64,000 bases of DNA, from contig JBMNQC010000004.1 in the NCBI GenBank assembly GCA_050943935.1, forward strand, positions 114,640 through 178,639. Direction: 5' to 3'. Positions within the stretch are counted from its first letter, which is position 1; each line of letters begins with the position of its first letter. This document shows positions 31,055 through 39,463 of the stretch, in pieces. The notes beneath the pieces were generated by a model that made no database searches, was not told where the DNA came from, and was given only the letters and a program-made list of their open reading frames with translations. Source of the stretch: Heteroscillospira sp050943935. GTDB taxonomy: Bacteria > Bacillota > Clostridia > Oscillospirales > Oscillospiraceae. The position numbers were made by a program, and so were the translations under genes.

Positions 31055-31570
31055 TTAAGCCGCGGCCACCAGGCCGTGCTTTTTAAGGGACCTGCTGAGC
31101 TGAACCAGAACGGGGATGACCACCAGCTCGGCTATCATGCAGGCTATACCCTGGGGCATGCGGATACCAAGCTGAACCCAGAAGGGGCTGCCGTACATGA
31201 GGGAGAGGGCGCCGGTGGTGATGAGCATGCTGCACAGAAAGCTGCCGGCGGCTGCAAACACCACGTCGGGGAAGAAGCGGACGTTTTCCCGGTGCAGGAA
31301 CAGGCCGTAAAAGAAGCCGCAGACCATAACGGACAGGGTGATGCCGGGGTTGATGCTGCCGTAGAAAACAGACGCGCCTATGCAGTCGGCCACGCCGTAG
31401 GCCACGGCAGTCCACACAGGCCCGAACAGCAGGCCGCACATGGCCATAGGCACGAAGCCGAAGCCTATACGCAGGCTGTCGGTGTTGATGGAGCACAGGC
31501 GGCTGAGCACCAGCTGCAGGGCAATGAGCATGGAAATTTGAGTGAGCATTCTCACGTTCATTTTTTTCAT
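31055..31570 (-). CDS. folT: Folate ECF transporter S component
   Basis: A 171-residue membrane protein with about six hydrophobic segments, matching folate-specific S components of energy-coupling factor transporters (LIALQLVLSRLCSINTDSLR, IGFGFVPMAMCGLLFGP). It captures folate and uses the shared EcfAA'T module encoded elsewhere. ATG 31570 follows AAAGGAGAA. A THF riboswitch precedes it and folC is upstream, so the assignment is consistent across three lines of evidence. Confidence 0.93.
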   Translation of the reverse strand: MKKMNVRMLTQISMLIALQLVLSRLCSINTDSLRIGFGFVPMAMCGLLFGPVWTAVAYGVADCIGASVFYGSINPGITLSVMVCGFFYGLFLHRENVRFFPDVVFAAAGSFLCSMLITTGALSLMYGSPFWVQLGIRMPQGIACMIAELVVIPVLVQLSRSLKKHGLVAAA

Positions 31571-31634
31571 TATTCAATTCTCCTTTCGCGTTTTACCACG
31601 ATCAATTCTGATGTGCCACGAAAGGAGAACTTAC

Positions 31635-31770
31635 AGGACTCTCCTCCGGTGGCAGCGGATGCGGATACGGCACCGCAGCGTCATTCCGGTGCGACCAACA
31701 CCGGCAAGGGCTTTCGTCCGGCGGCAACTTCCCATCCGCCGACACTTAACGCGCCGTTCCTACTCTGTCA
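31635..31770 (-). promoter_or_regulatory. THF riboswitch before folT
   Basis: Minus strand reads GACAGAGTAGGAACGGCGCG, TTAAGTG, CGGCGGATGGGAAGTTG, then a variable hairpin, ACGCTGCGG, CGCATCCGCTGCCACC and finally GGAGGAGAGTCC. These blocks, in this order, match the tetrahydrofolate aptamer of Firmicutes folT and folE leaders. The last block pairs with the first. The aptamer ends about 65 bases before the folT start, so ligand binding may control a downstream structure or the ribosome-binding site. Confidence 0.88.
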
Positions 31771-31843
31771 TTCAGTTTTGTTGGAAAGTCCTTATCACCT
31801 CAATTTCAAAAAGTGGATTTTGCTCTCAGCTTCCGGCTCCGGC

Positions 31844-33109
31844 CTATTCAAGGCCGAAGCAATCCCTGATGGGTCCCGCCATGTAGAGCGAGCCTACAGC
31901 CACCACAAGGCCGTTTTCTCCGGCCAGGGCGCGGGCTTTTTCCACGCCCTCGGCTATGCTGCCGCAGGCTGTGACGGGCTTGCCGTATTTCTCCAGATGC
32001 TTCGCGTAATTCTCCGCGCTCAGCGCCCGGGGGCACTGGGGAGTGACGGTGACGTATTCGTGGGCCACCGTGTCCAGTATATCCGTCAGCGCGCCGTAGT
32101 CCTTGTCCGCAAGGACGCCGGTGAGCAGCACGGTCCGGGTATCGGGGAAATAGCGGCGTATATTATCAGCCACGGTCTCGGCGCACTGGGGATTGTGTCC
32201 CCCGTCCACCACAAACCAGGGCTTTTTGGCGATTATCTCAAAGCGCGCGGGCCAATTGACGGTCTCCAGTCCGGCGCGGACAGCCTCATCAGGTATACTG
32301 TATCCCTTTATGCGCAGCCTGTCAACTATCTCAAGCACAACGGCGGCGTTTTTTGCCTGATGCACGCCCAGCAGGGGCGTTGCGTATTTTTCGCCGCGAT
32401 ATATAAACTCCAGTCTGCCCACATCTCCCGGCAGCACTTCAAGCTGTCCGGGATCGGTTATGGTAAGCAGAGAGCCGGTCTCGGCGCAGCGGCGGCGGAC
32501 AACGTCCATAACGCTCTCCGTCTGATAATACATGACCGCGTCGCAGCCGGGCTTTATGATGCCCGCCTTTTCGGCGGCTATCTTTTCCAGAGTGTCGCCC
32601 AGTTCACGGGTATGGTCAAGCCCGATGTTCATAATAACGGAGCAGAGAGGCTTTTCCACAATATTGGTGGCGTCCAGCCTGCCGCCCATGCCGACTTCAA
32701 CCACCGCGATATCGCACTTTTTCCAGGCGAAATACAGGAAGGTCATGGCGCAGACCAGTTCAAACTCCGTGGGCGGATTTTCCATGGCGTCCGCATGGGG
32801 CTTTATAAACTCCGTCAGCCTGCACAGTTCCTCATCTGTCACCTGCCGGCCGCAGCACTGCATACGCTCGTTGAATTTAAAAATATACGGAGAGGTGCAA
32901 AGTCCGGTCACATAGCCCGCCTTCGTGAGAATATTGGAAAGCGTCATGGCCGTGGAGCCTTTGCCGTTGGTTCCTGCGATATGTACCACGGGGATCTGCT
33001 TCTGGGGGTCGCCCAAACGGTGCAGCAGCTCGCTCACCCGCTCCAGTCCGGGCACGGAGCCCAGCCAGGACACGCTGTGTATATAGTCCAGCGCCTCGTT
33101 TATATCCAT
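31844..33109 (-). CDS. folC: Folylpolyglutamate synthase / dihydrofolate synthase
   Basis: A 421-residue Mur-ligase-like enzyme that adds glutamates to folates. It shows the ATP loop VVHIAGTNGKGSTAMTLSNI, the SPYIFKFNERMQ segment, VVEVGMGGRLDATNI, the lysine region AAEKAGIIKPG and VVDGGHNPQCAE. Length is usual for the family. ATG 33109 follows CAGAGGTGAG. It is read toward the riboswitch, folT and ruvX; whether the riboswitch lies in the same transcript or has its own promoter is not shown. Confidence 0.95.
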   Translation of the reverse strand: MDINEALDYIHSVSWLGSVPGLERVSELLHRLGDPQKQIPVVHIAGTNGKGSTAMTLSNILTKAGYVTGLCTSPYIFKFNERMQCCGRQVTDEELCRLTEFIKPHADAMENPPTEFELVCAMTFLYFAWKKCDIAVVEVGMGGRLDATNIVEKPLCSVIMNIGLDHTRELGDTLEKIAAEKAGIIKPGCDAVMYYQTESVMDVVRRRCAETGSLLTITDPGQLEVLPGDVGRLEFIYRGEKYATPLLGVHQAKNAAVVLEIVDRLRIKGYSIPDEAVRAGLETVNWPARFEIIAKKPWFVVDGGHNPQCAETVADNIRRYFPDTRTVLLTGVLADKDYGALTDILDTVAHEYVTVTPQCPRALSAENYAKHLEKYGKPVTACGSIAEGVEKARALAGENGLVVAVGSLYMAGPIRDCFGLE

Positions 33110-33177
33110 TGTGTCTCACCTCTGAAAAACTGCGCGGTAAATCAAGCCGGGAATGATTAAAGCGCTTACTGCGTGGT

Positions 33178-33206
33178 ATTATATCATTACCGAACCGCAG
33201 TTGCAA
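33178..33206 (-). promoter_or_regulatory. Sigma-A promoter of folC
   Basis: Minus strand TTGCAA (33206-33201), 17-base spacer, TATAAT (33183-33178), 70 bases before the folC start. Confidence 0.75.
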
Positions 33207-33239
33207 TAGATAAGGCATCGCTTTGTCAGAATTATGACG

Positions 33240-33842
33240 ATTTTGCGCTCCGCACCTGCCGTAGAATCCGCAGAGCGCTAATTCAGAACTTGTAGAAGCG
33301 CGCATTGCGCGCCCGCAGGGAGAACGTGGCGCAGCCTGCGGTGGGCGGTGTGCGACCCCATTTCTTTCAAAAGAAACGGTGTCGCCCGCCAAAGAAACTG
33401 ACCGTTCGCCATGGGCCATAAGCTGAGCCTGCGGCTCACCTTATTCAAATGGCGAAGGGTGAGTTCCGACTTAATTGCGCCTGAGTCGGTGGAATTGGGC
33501 AGTAAGTTTCAGCATAAAGCTCACCTGTTACTCTTGCACCAAGACGCAGGCCAGAGCTTACATCTACCGCCGCACGAGCGCGTTGTGCGCGTCGGCGAGG
33601 CCCAAAAGAGTATTCGATTTAGGCAAGTTCTTTGGGAAGTCTGAAACCCGTTTCTTTAAAGAAATGGGTTTCAGAACACGACCCCCGCCCGCCGCAGACT
33701 GCGCCACGTGCTCTAATGTCAACTCACATGGGCGCGCATTGCGCGCCCCTGCACGCTCTGAATTTGACCTCAGCAAATTTGAAAGCTTAAACCCTTCCGC
33801 CCCTTGCAAAGGTCACCTACCCTGTTAGAGGAGGAGATTATC
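33240..33842 (-). repeat. Intergenic modular repeat, copy D (reversed)
   Basis: All modules of the other copies appear in reverse order and orientation: GACCCCATTTCTTT/AAAAGAAACGGTGTC (33353-33383), the TTCGCCATGGGCCATAAG arm and its partner, GGTGGAATTGGGCAGTAAG, the GTTGTGCGCGTCGGCGAGGC module, GAAACCCGTTTCTTT/AAAGAAATGGGTTTC (33642-33673), GGGCGCGCATTGCGCGCCC and the CTTAAACCCTTCCGCCC tail. It fills the space between folC and the rpmG promoter; no separate gene is seen. Confidence 0.88.
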
Positions 33843-33896
33843 GCGCACGCAGGAAAAAGATGGTTACAATATTATATAAAAATCCGCAAAAACCTG

Positions 33897-33925
33897 TTGA
33901 CCGTGGGCTTTTCCTGTGTTATATT
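33897..33925 (+). promoter_or_regulatory. Sigma-A promoter of the rpmG-secE-nusG-rplKA operon
   Basis: TTGACC (33897-33902), 17-base spacer, TATATT (33920-33925). A leader of about 130 bases follows before rpmG. Confidence 0.78.
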
Positions 33926-34060
33926 AATTCTACCTGTGGCCGTAGGGCCTTATTTTTGTGCGCCCAAATGCGCATTAAGTGGTTTTGCCCATGCGGCGTA
34001 ACGCAGGGAGGCAACAAAAGTCCCGTACAGCGGGCGAATAAAACAAGGAGGTGCCGAAAA

Positions 34061-34222
34061 ATGGCTGTTGGCGCTAGAGTCAAAGTTACCCTGAGATGCA
34101 GCGAGTGCAAGCAGAGAAACTACAATACTATGAAGAACAAGAAGAACACCCCTGACCGTCTTGAACTCAAGAAGTATTGCCCCTTCTGCCGCAAGCACAC
34201 AGTGCATAATGAAACGAAGTAA
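34061..34222 (+). CDS. rpmG: 50S ribosomal protein L33
   Basis: A 53-residue L33 of the cysteine-containing type: RCSECKQRNY and YCPFCRKHT form a zinc knuckle. ATG 34061 follows ACAAGGAGGTG. It is first in the canonical Gram-positive order rpmG-secE-nusG-rplK-rplA. The zinc form is often paired elsewhere with a cysteine-free paralogue used under zinc limitation. Confidence 0.96.
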   Translation: MAVGARVKVTLRCSECKQRNYNTMKNKKNTPDRLELKKYCPFCRKHTVHNETK

Positions 34223-34246
34223 GGCTTTCAGAAAGGATGCGTAAAA

Positions 34247-34531
34247 ATGGCTGAAGAAAAGAAGACCACCGCTCCCGCATACGACAAGGTGGATCGCGCC
34301 GCCGTGAAGAAAGTCGACAGTAATGAAAAGCTCGGATTTTTCCAGCGTACCAAGAAATGGTTCCGGGAAATGAAGAGCGAGCTGAAGAAGGTCGTATGGC
34401 CCACCCGTCAGCAGACGCTGAACAACACCGGCGTCGCCCTGCTGGTCATGGCAGTCTCTGCGGTAGTGATCTGGGGATTTGATCAGATCGCACAGAACGC
34501 AGTTCAGGCTCTCATCAAGCTCGTAGGTTAA
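34247..34531 (+). CDS. secE: Preprotein translocase subunit SecE
   Basis: A 94-residue single-span SecE. A charged N-terminal extension (about 40 residues) precedes the amphipathic helix WFREMKSELKKVVWPTRQQT and one transmembrane helix (GVALLVMAVSAVVIWGF). It is part of the SecYEG channel. ATG 34247 follows GAAAGGATG. It lies 6 bases before nusG. Confidence 0.95.
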   Translation: MAEEKKTTAPAYDKVDRAAVKKVDSNEKLGFFQRTKKWFREMKSELKKVVWPTRQQTLNNTGVALLVMAVSAVVIWGFDQIAQNAVQALIKLVG

Positions 34532-34537
34532 TCTGCC

Positions 34538-35062
34538 ATGGCAGGAAATGCTAAATGGTATGTGGTTCACACATACTCCGGTTATGAAAATGCCGTTGCC
34601 GCCGCGATTCTCAAGGCGGCCGAAAATCGTAAAATGCAGGATCTCATCCTGGAGGTAAACATCCCTCTGGAGACCGTTGTGGAGCACACCGACACCGGCG
34701 ACAAGGAAGTTGAGCGCAAGGTGTTCCCCGGCTATGTGCTTGTGAAAATGGTCATGACCGACGAGAGCTGGTATCTGGTGCGCAACGTGCGCGGCGCTAC
34801 CGGATTTGTCGGAAGCGACGGAGATCCCATCCCTCTCACCGAACAGGAAATTCTGGACATGGGCGTTGAGCGCCGGGAGTACAAGCTCGGCTTCGACGTT
34901 GGCGATAAGGTCAAGGTCATTGACGGCCCCCTGGATGGCTTCTTCGGCATCGTGGACGAGCTGGACCCCGACAAGGGCATGGTCCGCGTTGTTGTTTCCA
35001 TGTTCGGCAGAGAGAACCTCGTCGACTTTGAGCTCGACCAGGTAGAACCCGTAACAGAATAA
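34538..35062 (+). CDS. nusG: Transcription elongation/termination factor NusG
   Basis: A 174-residue NusG with an NGN domain (KWYVVHTYSGYENAVAAAI, RKVFPGYVLVKMVM, TGFVGSDGDPIPL) and a C-terminal KOW domain (GDKVKVIDGPLDGFFGIVDE). It binds RNA polymerase and couples it to the ribosome or Rho. The start at ATG 34538 lies in the usual place directly after secE. Confidence 0.97.
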   Translation: MAGNAKWYVVHTYSGYENAVAAAILKAAENRKMQDLILEVNIPLETVVEHTDTGDKEVERKVFPGYVLVKMVMTDESWYLVRNVRGATGFVGSDGDPIPLTEQEILDMGVERREYKLGFDVGDKVKVIDGPLDGFFGIVDELDPDKGMVRVVVSMFGRENLVDFELDQVEPVTE

Positions 35063-35078
35063 TAGGAGGTGCTTTACA

Positions 35079-35507
35079 TTGGCACAGAAAGTAGTTGGAT
35101 ACGTTAGATTCCAGGTTCCCGCAGGCAAGGCGACTCCCGCCCCCCCTGTAGGTCCCGCACTCGGTCAGTACGGCGTCAACATTGCTCAGTTCACCAAGGA
35201 CTTCAATGAGCGCACCAAGGGCGACATGGGCATGATGATTCCCGTTGTCATCACCGTTTACGCCGACCGCAGCTTTACCTTTATCACCAAGACTCCCCCC
35301 ACCGCCCTTCTCGTCAAGAAGGCCTGCGGTATAGAGACTGCCTCCGGCGTGCCCCAGCGCGACAAGGTCGCCACTCTCAGCCGCGAGGATCTCCGCAGAA
35401 TCGCCGAGCAGAAGATGCCCGACCTCAACTGCAGCGATATCGAGGCCGCTATGAGCATGGTGGCCGGCACCTGCCGCAGCATGGGCATTCTCGTCGCCGC
35501 CGAGTAA
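35079..35507 (+). CDS. rplK: 50S ribosomal protein L11
   Basis: A 142-residue L11: VGYVRFQVPAGKATPAPPVG, PALGQYGVNIAQF and the C-terminal rRNA-binding part with CRSMGILV. It forms the GTPase-associated centre with 23S rRNA. The start is TTG 35079, preceded by a strong AGGAGGTG; no ATG is available at the right position. Confidence 0.97.
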   Translation: MAQKVVGYVRFQVPAGKATPAPPVGPALGQYGVNIAQFTKDFNERTKGDMGMMIPVVITVYADRSFTFITKTPPTALLVKKACGIETASGVPQRDKVATLSREDLRRIAEQKMPDLNCSDIEAAMSMVAGTCRSMGILVAAE

Positions 35508-35611
35508 AAAGCGGCTCTTGGGGCGGGGACTTCATTTCCCCTGCCTGAACGTGGGAGGATATGCCCCCGGGGCAGTCATCCGACGAACCACAATACAAGG
35601 AGGAAATCAAA

Positions 35612-36298
35612 TTGTTCAGAGGTAAGAATTACAAAGAGAGCGCAAAGCTCATAGATAAGCAGGCACTCTACGATTCCGCCGAGGCTTTCGACCTGGTCAT
35701 TAAGGCCAGCAAGGCCAAGTTCGACGAGACCGTTGAGCTGCACGTCAAGCTGGGCGTCGATTCCCGCCACGCCGACCAGCAGGTCCGCGGCGCCATCGTC
35801 CTGCCCCACGGCACCGGCAAAACCGTCCGCGTGCTGGTGTTCTGCAAGCCCGAGCGCGAGGAAGAGGCCAAGGCAGCCGGTGCTGATTACGCCGGCGGCA
35901 TGGAGCTGGTTGAGAAGATCCAGAAGGAAAACTGGTTCGAGTTCGACACCGTCATCGCTTCTCCCGACATGATGGGCGTTGTTGGCCGTCTCGGTAAGGT
36001 CCTGGGCCCCAAGGGTCTGATGCCCTCTCCCAAGGCCGGCACCGTCACCCCCAACATTGCCAACGCTGTCACCGAAGCCAAGGCCGGTAAGATCGAGTAT
36101 CGTCTCGACAAGACCAACATCATCCACTGCCCCATCGGCAAGGTCTCCTTCGGCGCTGAGAAGCTGAATGAGAACTACAACGCTCTGCTGGGCGCCATCA
36201 TCAAGGCCAAGCCCGCAGCCGCCAAGGGCCAGTACATCCGCTCCTGCGTCACCGCATCCACCATGGGCCCCGGTGTGAAGATCAACGCAAAGATCTAA
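35612..36298 (+). CDS. rplA: 50S ribosomal protein L1
   Basis: A 228-residue L1: FRGKNYKESAKLIDKQALYD, the LGVDSRHADQQVRGAIVLPHG segment, PDMMGVVGRLGKVLGPKGLM and GKVSFGAEKLNENY. It forms the L1 stalk and typically regulates its own operon by binding its mRNA. The start is TTG 35612 after AAGGAGGAAA; an upstream ATG at 35561 would add 17 residues not seen in the family. A terminator follows, so rplJ and rplL are not in this operon. Confidence 0.96.
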   Translation: MFRGKNYKESAKLIDKQALYDSAEAFDLVIKASKAKFDETVELHVKLGVDSRHADQQVRGAIVLPHGTGKTVRVLVFCKPEREEEAKAAGADYAGGMELVEKIQKENWFEFDTVIASPDMMGVVGRLGKVLGPKGLMPSPKAGTVTPNIANAVTEAKAGKIEYRLDKTNIIHCPIGKVSFGAEKLNENYNALLGAIIKAKPAAAKGQYIRSCVTASTMGPGVKINAKI

Positions 36299-36308
36299 GT
36301 GATTTTCA

Positions 36309-36338
36309 AAAAGACCGCTTCATACGAAGCGGTCTTTT
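36309..36338 (+). terminator. Intrinsic terminator after rplA
   Basis: Arms AAAGACCGCTT and AAGCGGTCTTT around CATACG, then T/C-rich tail. Confidence 0.9.
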
Positions 36339-36361
36339 CCTTTTGCAGCCGAATTTGCAGA

Positions 36362-36965
36362 AAACTCATTCGAAGCGTTCAGGGGCACGCATTGCGGTGG
36401 GCGCATACTTATTCGCCAGGTATGGCTGTGAAACCGGCCTGTACCGCGGGGTCGTGATATGAAACCCATTTCTTTAAAGAAACGGGTTTCAGACTTCCCA
36501 AAGAATCTGCCTATGTCGAATACTCTTTTGGGCCTCGCCGACGCGCACAACGCGCTCGTGCGGCGGTTGCTGCAAGCCTTGGCCTACGTCTAAATGCAGT
36601 GCTGTCAGGTGAGCTTTATGCTGAACTCTACTGCCCAATTCCACCGACTCAGGCGCGACTGACACCGCACTCACCCTTCGCCATTTGAGTAAGGTGAGCT
36701 TTAGCTCAGCTTACGGCCCATGGCGAACCGGTAAGTTTCTTTGGCGGGCGACACCGTTTCTTTTAAAAGAAATGGGGTCGCTCACCGCAATCCGCAGACT
36801 GCGCCACGTTCTCCCGCTGCGGATATCGCGGGCGCGCAATGCGCGCCCCTACACGGATGATGCTGTAACGGCAACCCCTCCCCTCGCCTCCCCTTACGCA
36901 GGGGAGGCGGGGGGAGGCCTCAGTCAGCTTCGCTGACAGCTCCCTTTGCACAAGGGAGCCTTTGT
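36362..36965 (+). repeat. Intergenic modular repeat, copy E
   Basis: The fullest forward copy. In order: GAAACCCATTTCTTT/AAAGAAACGGGTTTC (36460-36491), GGCCTCGCCGACGCGCACAA (about 36531), CTGAACTCTACTGCCCAATT (about 36621), TTCGCCATTTGAGTAAGG to CCCATGGCGAA (36676-36727), GACACCGTTTCTTT/AAAAGAAATGGGGTC (36750-36780), GGGCGCGCAATGCGCGCCCC (about 36829) and a tail with GTCAGCTTCGCTGAC. It fills the gap between rplA and acpP, where no gene is apparent. Confidence 0.9.
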
Positions 36966-36991
36966 GGGCCATCTGCACTTATCCATACAAG

Positions 36992-37030
36992 AAAAGCCCT
37001 GGCATCTGATAGACAGACACCAGGGCTTTT
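36992..37030 (-). terminator. Intrinsic terminator after acpP
   Basis: Arms AAAAGCCCTGG and CCAGGGCTTTT with a 17-base loop; it ends the rpmH-acpP operon. Confidence 0.88.
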
Positions 37031-37032
37031 TG

Positions 37033-37260
37033 CTATTTTTTCACGCTCTCTATGAGAGCCACCAGTTGACCGACGGTGCGGATATCCTGCATAGCCCGGG
37101 CCGTGGGCGGCAGCGAAAATTCTTCTTCCACCAGGACAACCAGTTCGGCCAGGTCGACAGAGTCGACGCCGAGGTCTGCGATGATATCGGTGCCGGCGGT
37201 TATATCGCCGCTGACATCCAGCTGGGAACGGATCAGTTCACATACCCGTTCAAAGATCAT
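37033..37260 (-). CDS. acpP: Acyl carrier protein
   Basis: A 75-residue acidic ACP. The phosphopantetheine site is Ser in GVDSVDLAELV, with the following helix VVLVEEEFSLPP as usual. It carries growing acyl chains for fatty acid synthesis or a related pathway. ATG 37260 follows GGGGGAAT. It sits 20 bases after jag in the rpmH operon, an uncommon place: fab genes are not adjacent, so a dedicated partner cannot be named. Confidence 0.9.
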   Translation of the reverse strand: MIFERVCELIRSQLDVSGDITAGTDIIADLGVDSVDLAELVVLVEEEFSLPPTARAMQDIRTVGQLVALIESVKK

Positions 37261-37280
37261 CTGTATTCCCCCTGTTTAAT

Positions 37281-37949
37281 TCAGCTCCACTCCCGGACGG
37301 CGGGCTTGCTCTTCTTTGGCTCCGGGCGGACGTAGGACACCACCACGCGGCGGTTTGGCTCGGTGCCGGTAGAGCTGGTGGTCACGCCCTCAAAGTCCTG
37401 CAGGGCTGTGTGGATAACATGGCGCTCATAGCTGTTCATGGGCTCGAGAGCCATGCTGCGGCGGTACTTGACCACCTTGGCGGCCATTTTCTCGGCCAGG
37501 TGGACCAGGGAGTCCTCACGCTTGGAGCGGTAGTTCTCTGCGTCCACATTGATGTAGAGGCGCTTTTCGGCGCCGCGGTTCACGGCGTAGTTGGTGAGGT
37601 GCTGGATGGCGTCCAGAGTCTCGCCCCGGCGGCCGATGATGACGCCCATGCTGTCGCCGGTGAGGGTGACGTTCAGGCCCTTTTCACGCTCGGTAATGGT
37701 GATATCAGCATCGGCGCCCATGTGCCGGAGCAGGCCGCGGATAAAAGTCTCGACCTTTTCCCTCTGGGATTCGGTCTTTTCGTAGCTGACCTTAATTACG
37801 GCAGGAGATGCGCCCAGCCCGAGAAAGCCGGATTTTGCGCGCTCGATTATCTCCACGTTTACCTCGTCGCGCTCCATCCCCAACTGTTTGAGAGCTGCAG
37901 CAATAGCCTCATCCTCAGTCTTGCCGGTTACTTGGATAGATTCTATCAT
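37281..37949 (-). CDS. jag: RNA-binding protein Jag/KhpB
   Basis: A 222-residue protein with the three Jag domains in order: Jag_N (MIESIQVTGKTEDEAIAAAL, GFLGLGASPAVIKV), a KH domain (GVIIGRRGETLDAIQHLTNY) and an R3H domain (MNSYERHVIHTALQDFEGV). It binds RNA, and KhpB homologues act in cell division and sporulation. It is directly downstream of yidC (spoIIIJ), its classical partner. Confidence 0.95.
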   Translation of the reverse strand: MIESIQVTGKTEDEAIAAALKQLGMERDEVNVEIIERAKSGFLGLGASPAVIKVSYEKTESQREKVETFIRGLLRHMGADADITITEREKGLNVTLTGDSMGVIIGRRGETLDAIQHLTNYAVNRGAEKRLYINVDAENYRSKREDSLVHLAEKMAAKVVKYRRSMALEPMNSYERHVIHTALQDFEGVTTSSTGTEPNRRVVVSYVRPEPKKSKPAVREWS

Positions 37950-37963
37950 AGGTTATACTCCCG

Positions 37964-39214
37964 TTATTCTTCTTCGGCGGGGGCGGCAGTTTCGACAGCG
38001 TCGCAGACGCTCTCTGTCTGTTCATCCTCAACATCGCCGATGTTATCGACGTCGGACACCTCTCCCGCATAGCCGTAGCGGTCAGAGACATATGCTCTGC
38101 CTCGGGCATAGCGGCGTGAACCCACCTGGGATTCGGGCTTTTTATCCTCAGGCAGTCCTGATGCCGCGCGTTCGGCGGCGCGCTCTGCGGCGCGGCGCTC
38201 TGCCTCGCGGGTACGGGCCTTGGCGTCCAGCTTGCGCTTGCTGGTGTTTTTGTTGCTCAGTATCTCGCCCTCGGCTTTTCTGCGCTCGGCCTCCTCGCGC
38301 TTACGCTCCGCCTCGGCCATGCGGGCCTCAATACGTGCATTGCGCTCGGCAGCCTCAGCATCCAGCACCTTTTTGAAATGGCTGTTCAGAATGATCTCCT
38401 GGATGATGGCGAAAACGCTGTTGGCTATCCAGTATACACCCATGGCCGCAGGCATAATAAAGCCGATGTAAGCAGACATAAGCGGCATCATAATATTCAT
38501 GCTGCGCATCATGCCCGCCTGCTCGGGAGCGGCGGCGGTCTGAGCGCTGCTGCTGACCTTCATGGTGAGCCAGGACAGGAAAGCGGAGACGAAGGGGATG
38601 AGGAACAGCCCCAGGGCGGGAGCCCAGCTCTCGGCAAGGGACCAGTCCACCTGGCTGAAGAAGTTCAGCTTGGGAAAATCGCACAGGTTCATACCCAGGA
38701 ACTCGAAGTTGAGGTCAAGCAGGCCGGGAGCCACAGTCTTGAGCTCCTCGAAGTGTGCTCCAACATGCTTGGCCATCTCCAGCTCGCCGTAAACGCCGCC
38801 GGATAGTGTCACACCGTATTCGCCGAGCTTTTCGGCAATAGCGGAGATCTCATCCTGGCTCAGGCGCATAACGTGGGTCAGCGGGGAGCGGACAACGCTG
38901 TAGAGCGCGATGAGTATGGGAAATGGAATGAGAGTCCAGAGACAACCCGACATGGGGTTAATCTTCTCTTCCTGATACAGCTTGGACACTTCCATTTGAT
39001 ATTTCTGCTTGTTGCCGCCATGCTTTTTCTCCAGCTCCTTGAGCATAGGAGTCAAGCTGCTCATGCGCATCATGCTGCGCTTGCTTTTGAGCTGGAAAGG
39101 CAGGAGAACGAGCTTTACAACCAGGGCGAACAGAATAATGGCGACGCCGAAATTCTGCACCGGCTCATAAAGCTTCAGCAGCAGCCACGAAAAGGGCACG
39201 GTTATAATGGACAT
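37964..39214 (-). CDS. yidC: Membrane protein insertase YidC/SpoIIIJ
   Basis: A 416-residue Oxa1/YidC family insertase. Hydrophobic segments include FGVAIILFALVVKLVLLPF, CLWTLIPFPILIALYSVV, ALGLFLIPFVSAFLSWL and IGFIMPAAMGVYWIANSVF. Between the first two lies the cytoplasmic coiled coil KHGGNKQKYQMEVSKLY. After the last helix comes an unusually long charged tail (about 130 residues, rich in EAER/RREEAERR), probably cytoplasmic and ribosome-facing. ATG 39214 with GGAG upstream is preferred to TTG 39226. Confidence 0.93.
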   Translation of the reverse strand: MSIITVPFSWLLLKLYEPVQNFGVAIILFALVVKLVLLPFQLKSKRSMMRMSSLTPMLKELEKKHGGNKQKYQMEVSKLYQEEKINPMSGCLWTLIPFPILIALYSVVRSPLTHVMRLSQDEISAIAEKLGEYGVTLSGGVYGELEMAKHVGAHFEELKTVAPGLLDLNFEFLGMNLCDFPKLNFFSQVDWSLAESWAPALGLFLIPFVSAFLSWLTMKVSSSAQTAAAPEQAGMMRSMNIMMPLMSAYIGFIMPAAMGVYWIANSVFAIIQEIILNSHFKKVLDAEAAERNARIEARMAEAERKREEAERRKAEGEILSNKNTSKRKLDAKARTREAERRAAERAAERAASGLPEDKKPESQVGSRRYARGRAYVSDRYGYAGEVSDVDNIGDVEDEQTESVCDAVETAAPAEEE

Positions 39215-39241
39215 TGAATTCTCCAATCTGTCTTGCTGTCC

Positions 39242-39463
39242 TTATGGGACAGGATCGTAAAAATCGTGGTTCTTGTCCCTGTGAAAGGGATGGCACTTGC
39301 TCAGGCGCTTGAGGGTGAGCCACAGGCCCTTTTTAGCGCCGTATTTTTCCAGAGCCTCCAGGGCGTACTCCGAACAGGTAGGCACGAAGCGGCAGGAGGG
39401 CGGAAAAAGGGGGGAGATGGCGCGGCGGTAAAACCGAACCAGAGCTATAAGCACAGCTTTCAC
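39242..39463 (-). CDS. yidD: Membrane protein insertion efficiency factor YidD
   Basis: A 73-residue YidD: ALVRFYRRAISPLFPPSCRF followed by VPTCSEYALEALEKYGAKKG, with the conserved cysteines and a WLTLKRLSKCHPFH end. It assists YidC-dependent insertion. The start is GTG 39463, overlapping the rnpA stop by GTGA, with GGTGGA upstream. Confidence 0.95.
   Translation of the reverse strand: MKAVLIALVRFYRRAISPLFPPSCRFVPTCSEYALEALEKYGAKKGLWLTLKRLSKCHPFHRDKNHDFYDPVP

Noticed and set aside
34061..36298. A tRNA-Trp gene between rpmG and secE, as in some Firmicutes
   Set aside because: The 24-base gap between them is too short and the leader before rpmG does not fold into a tRNA.
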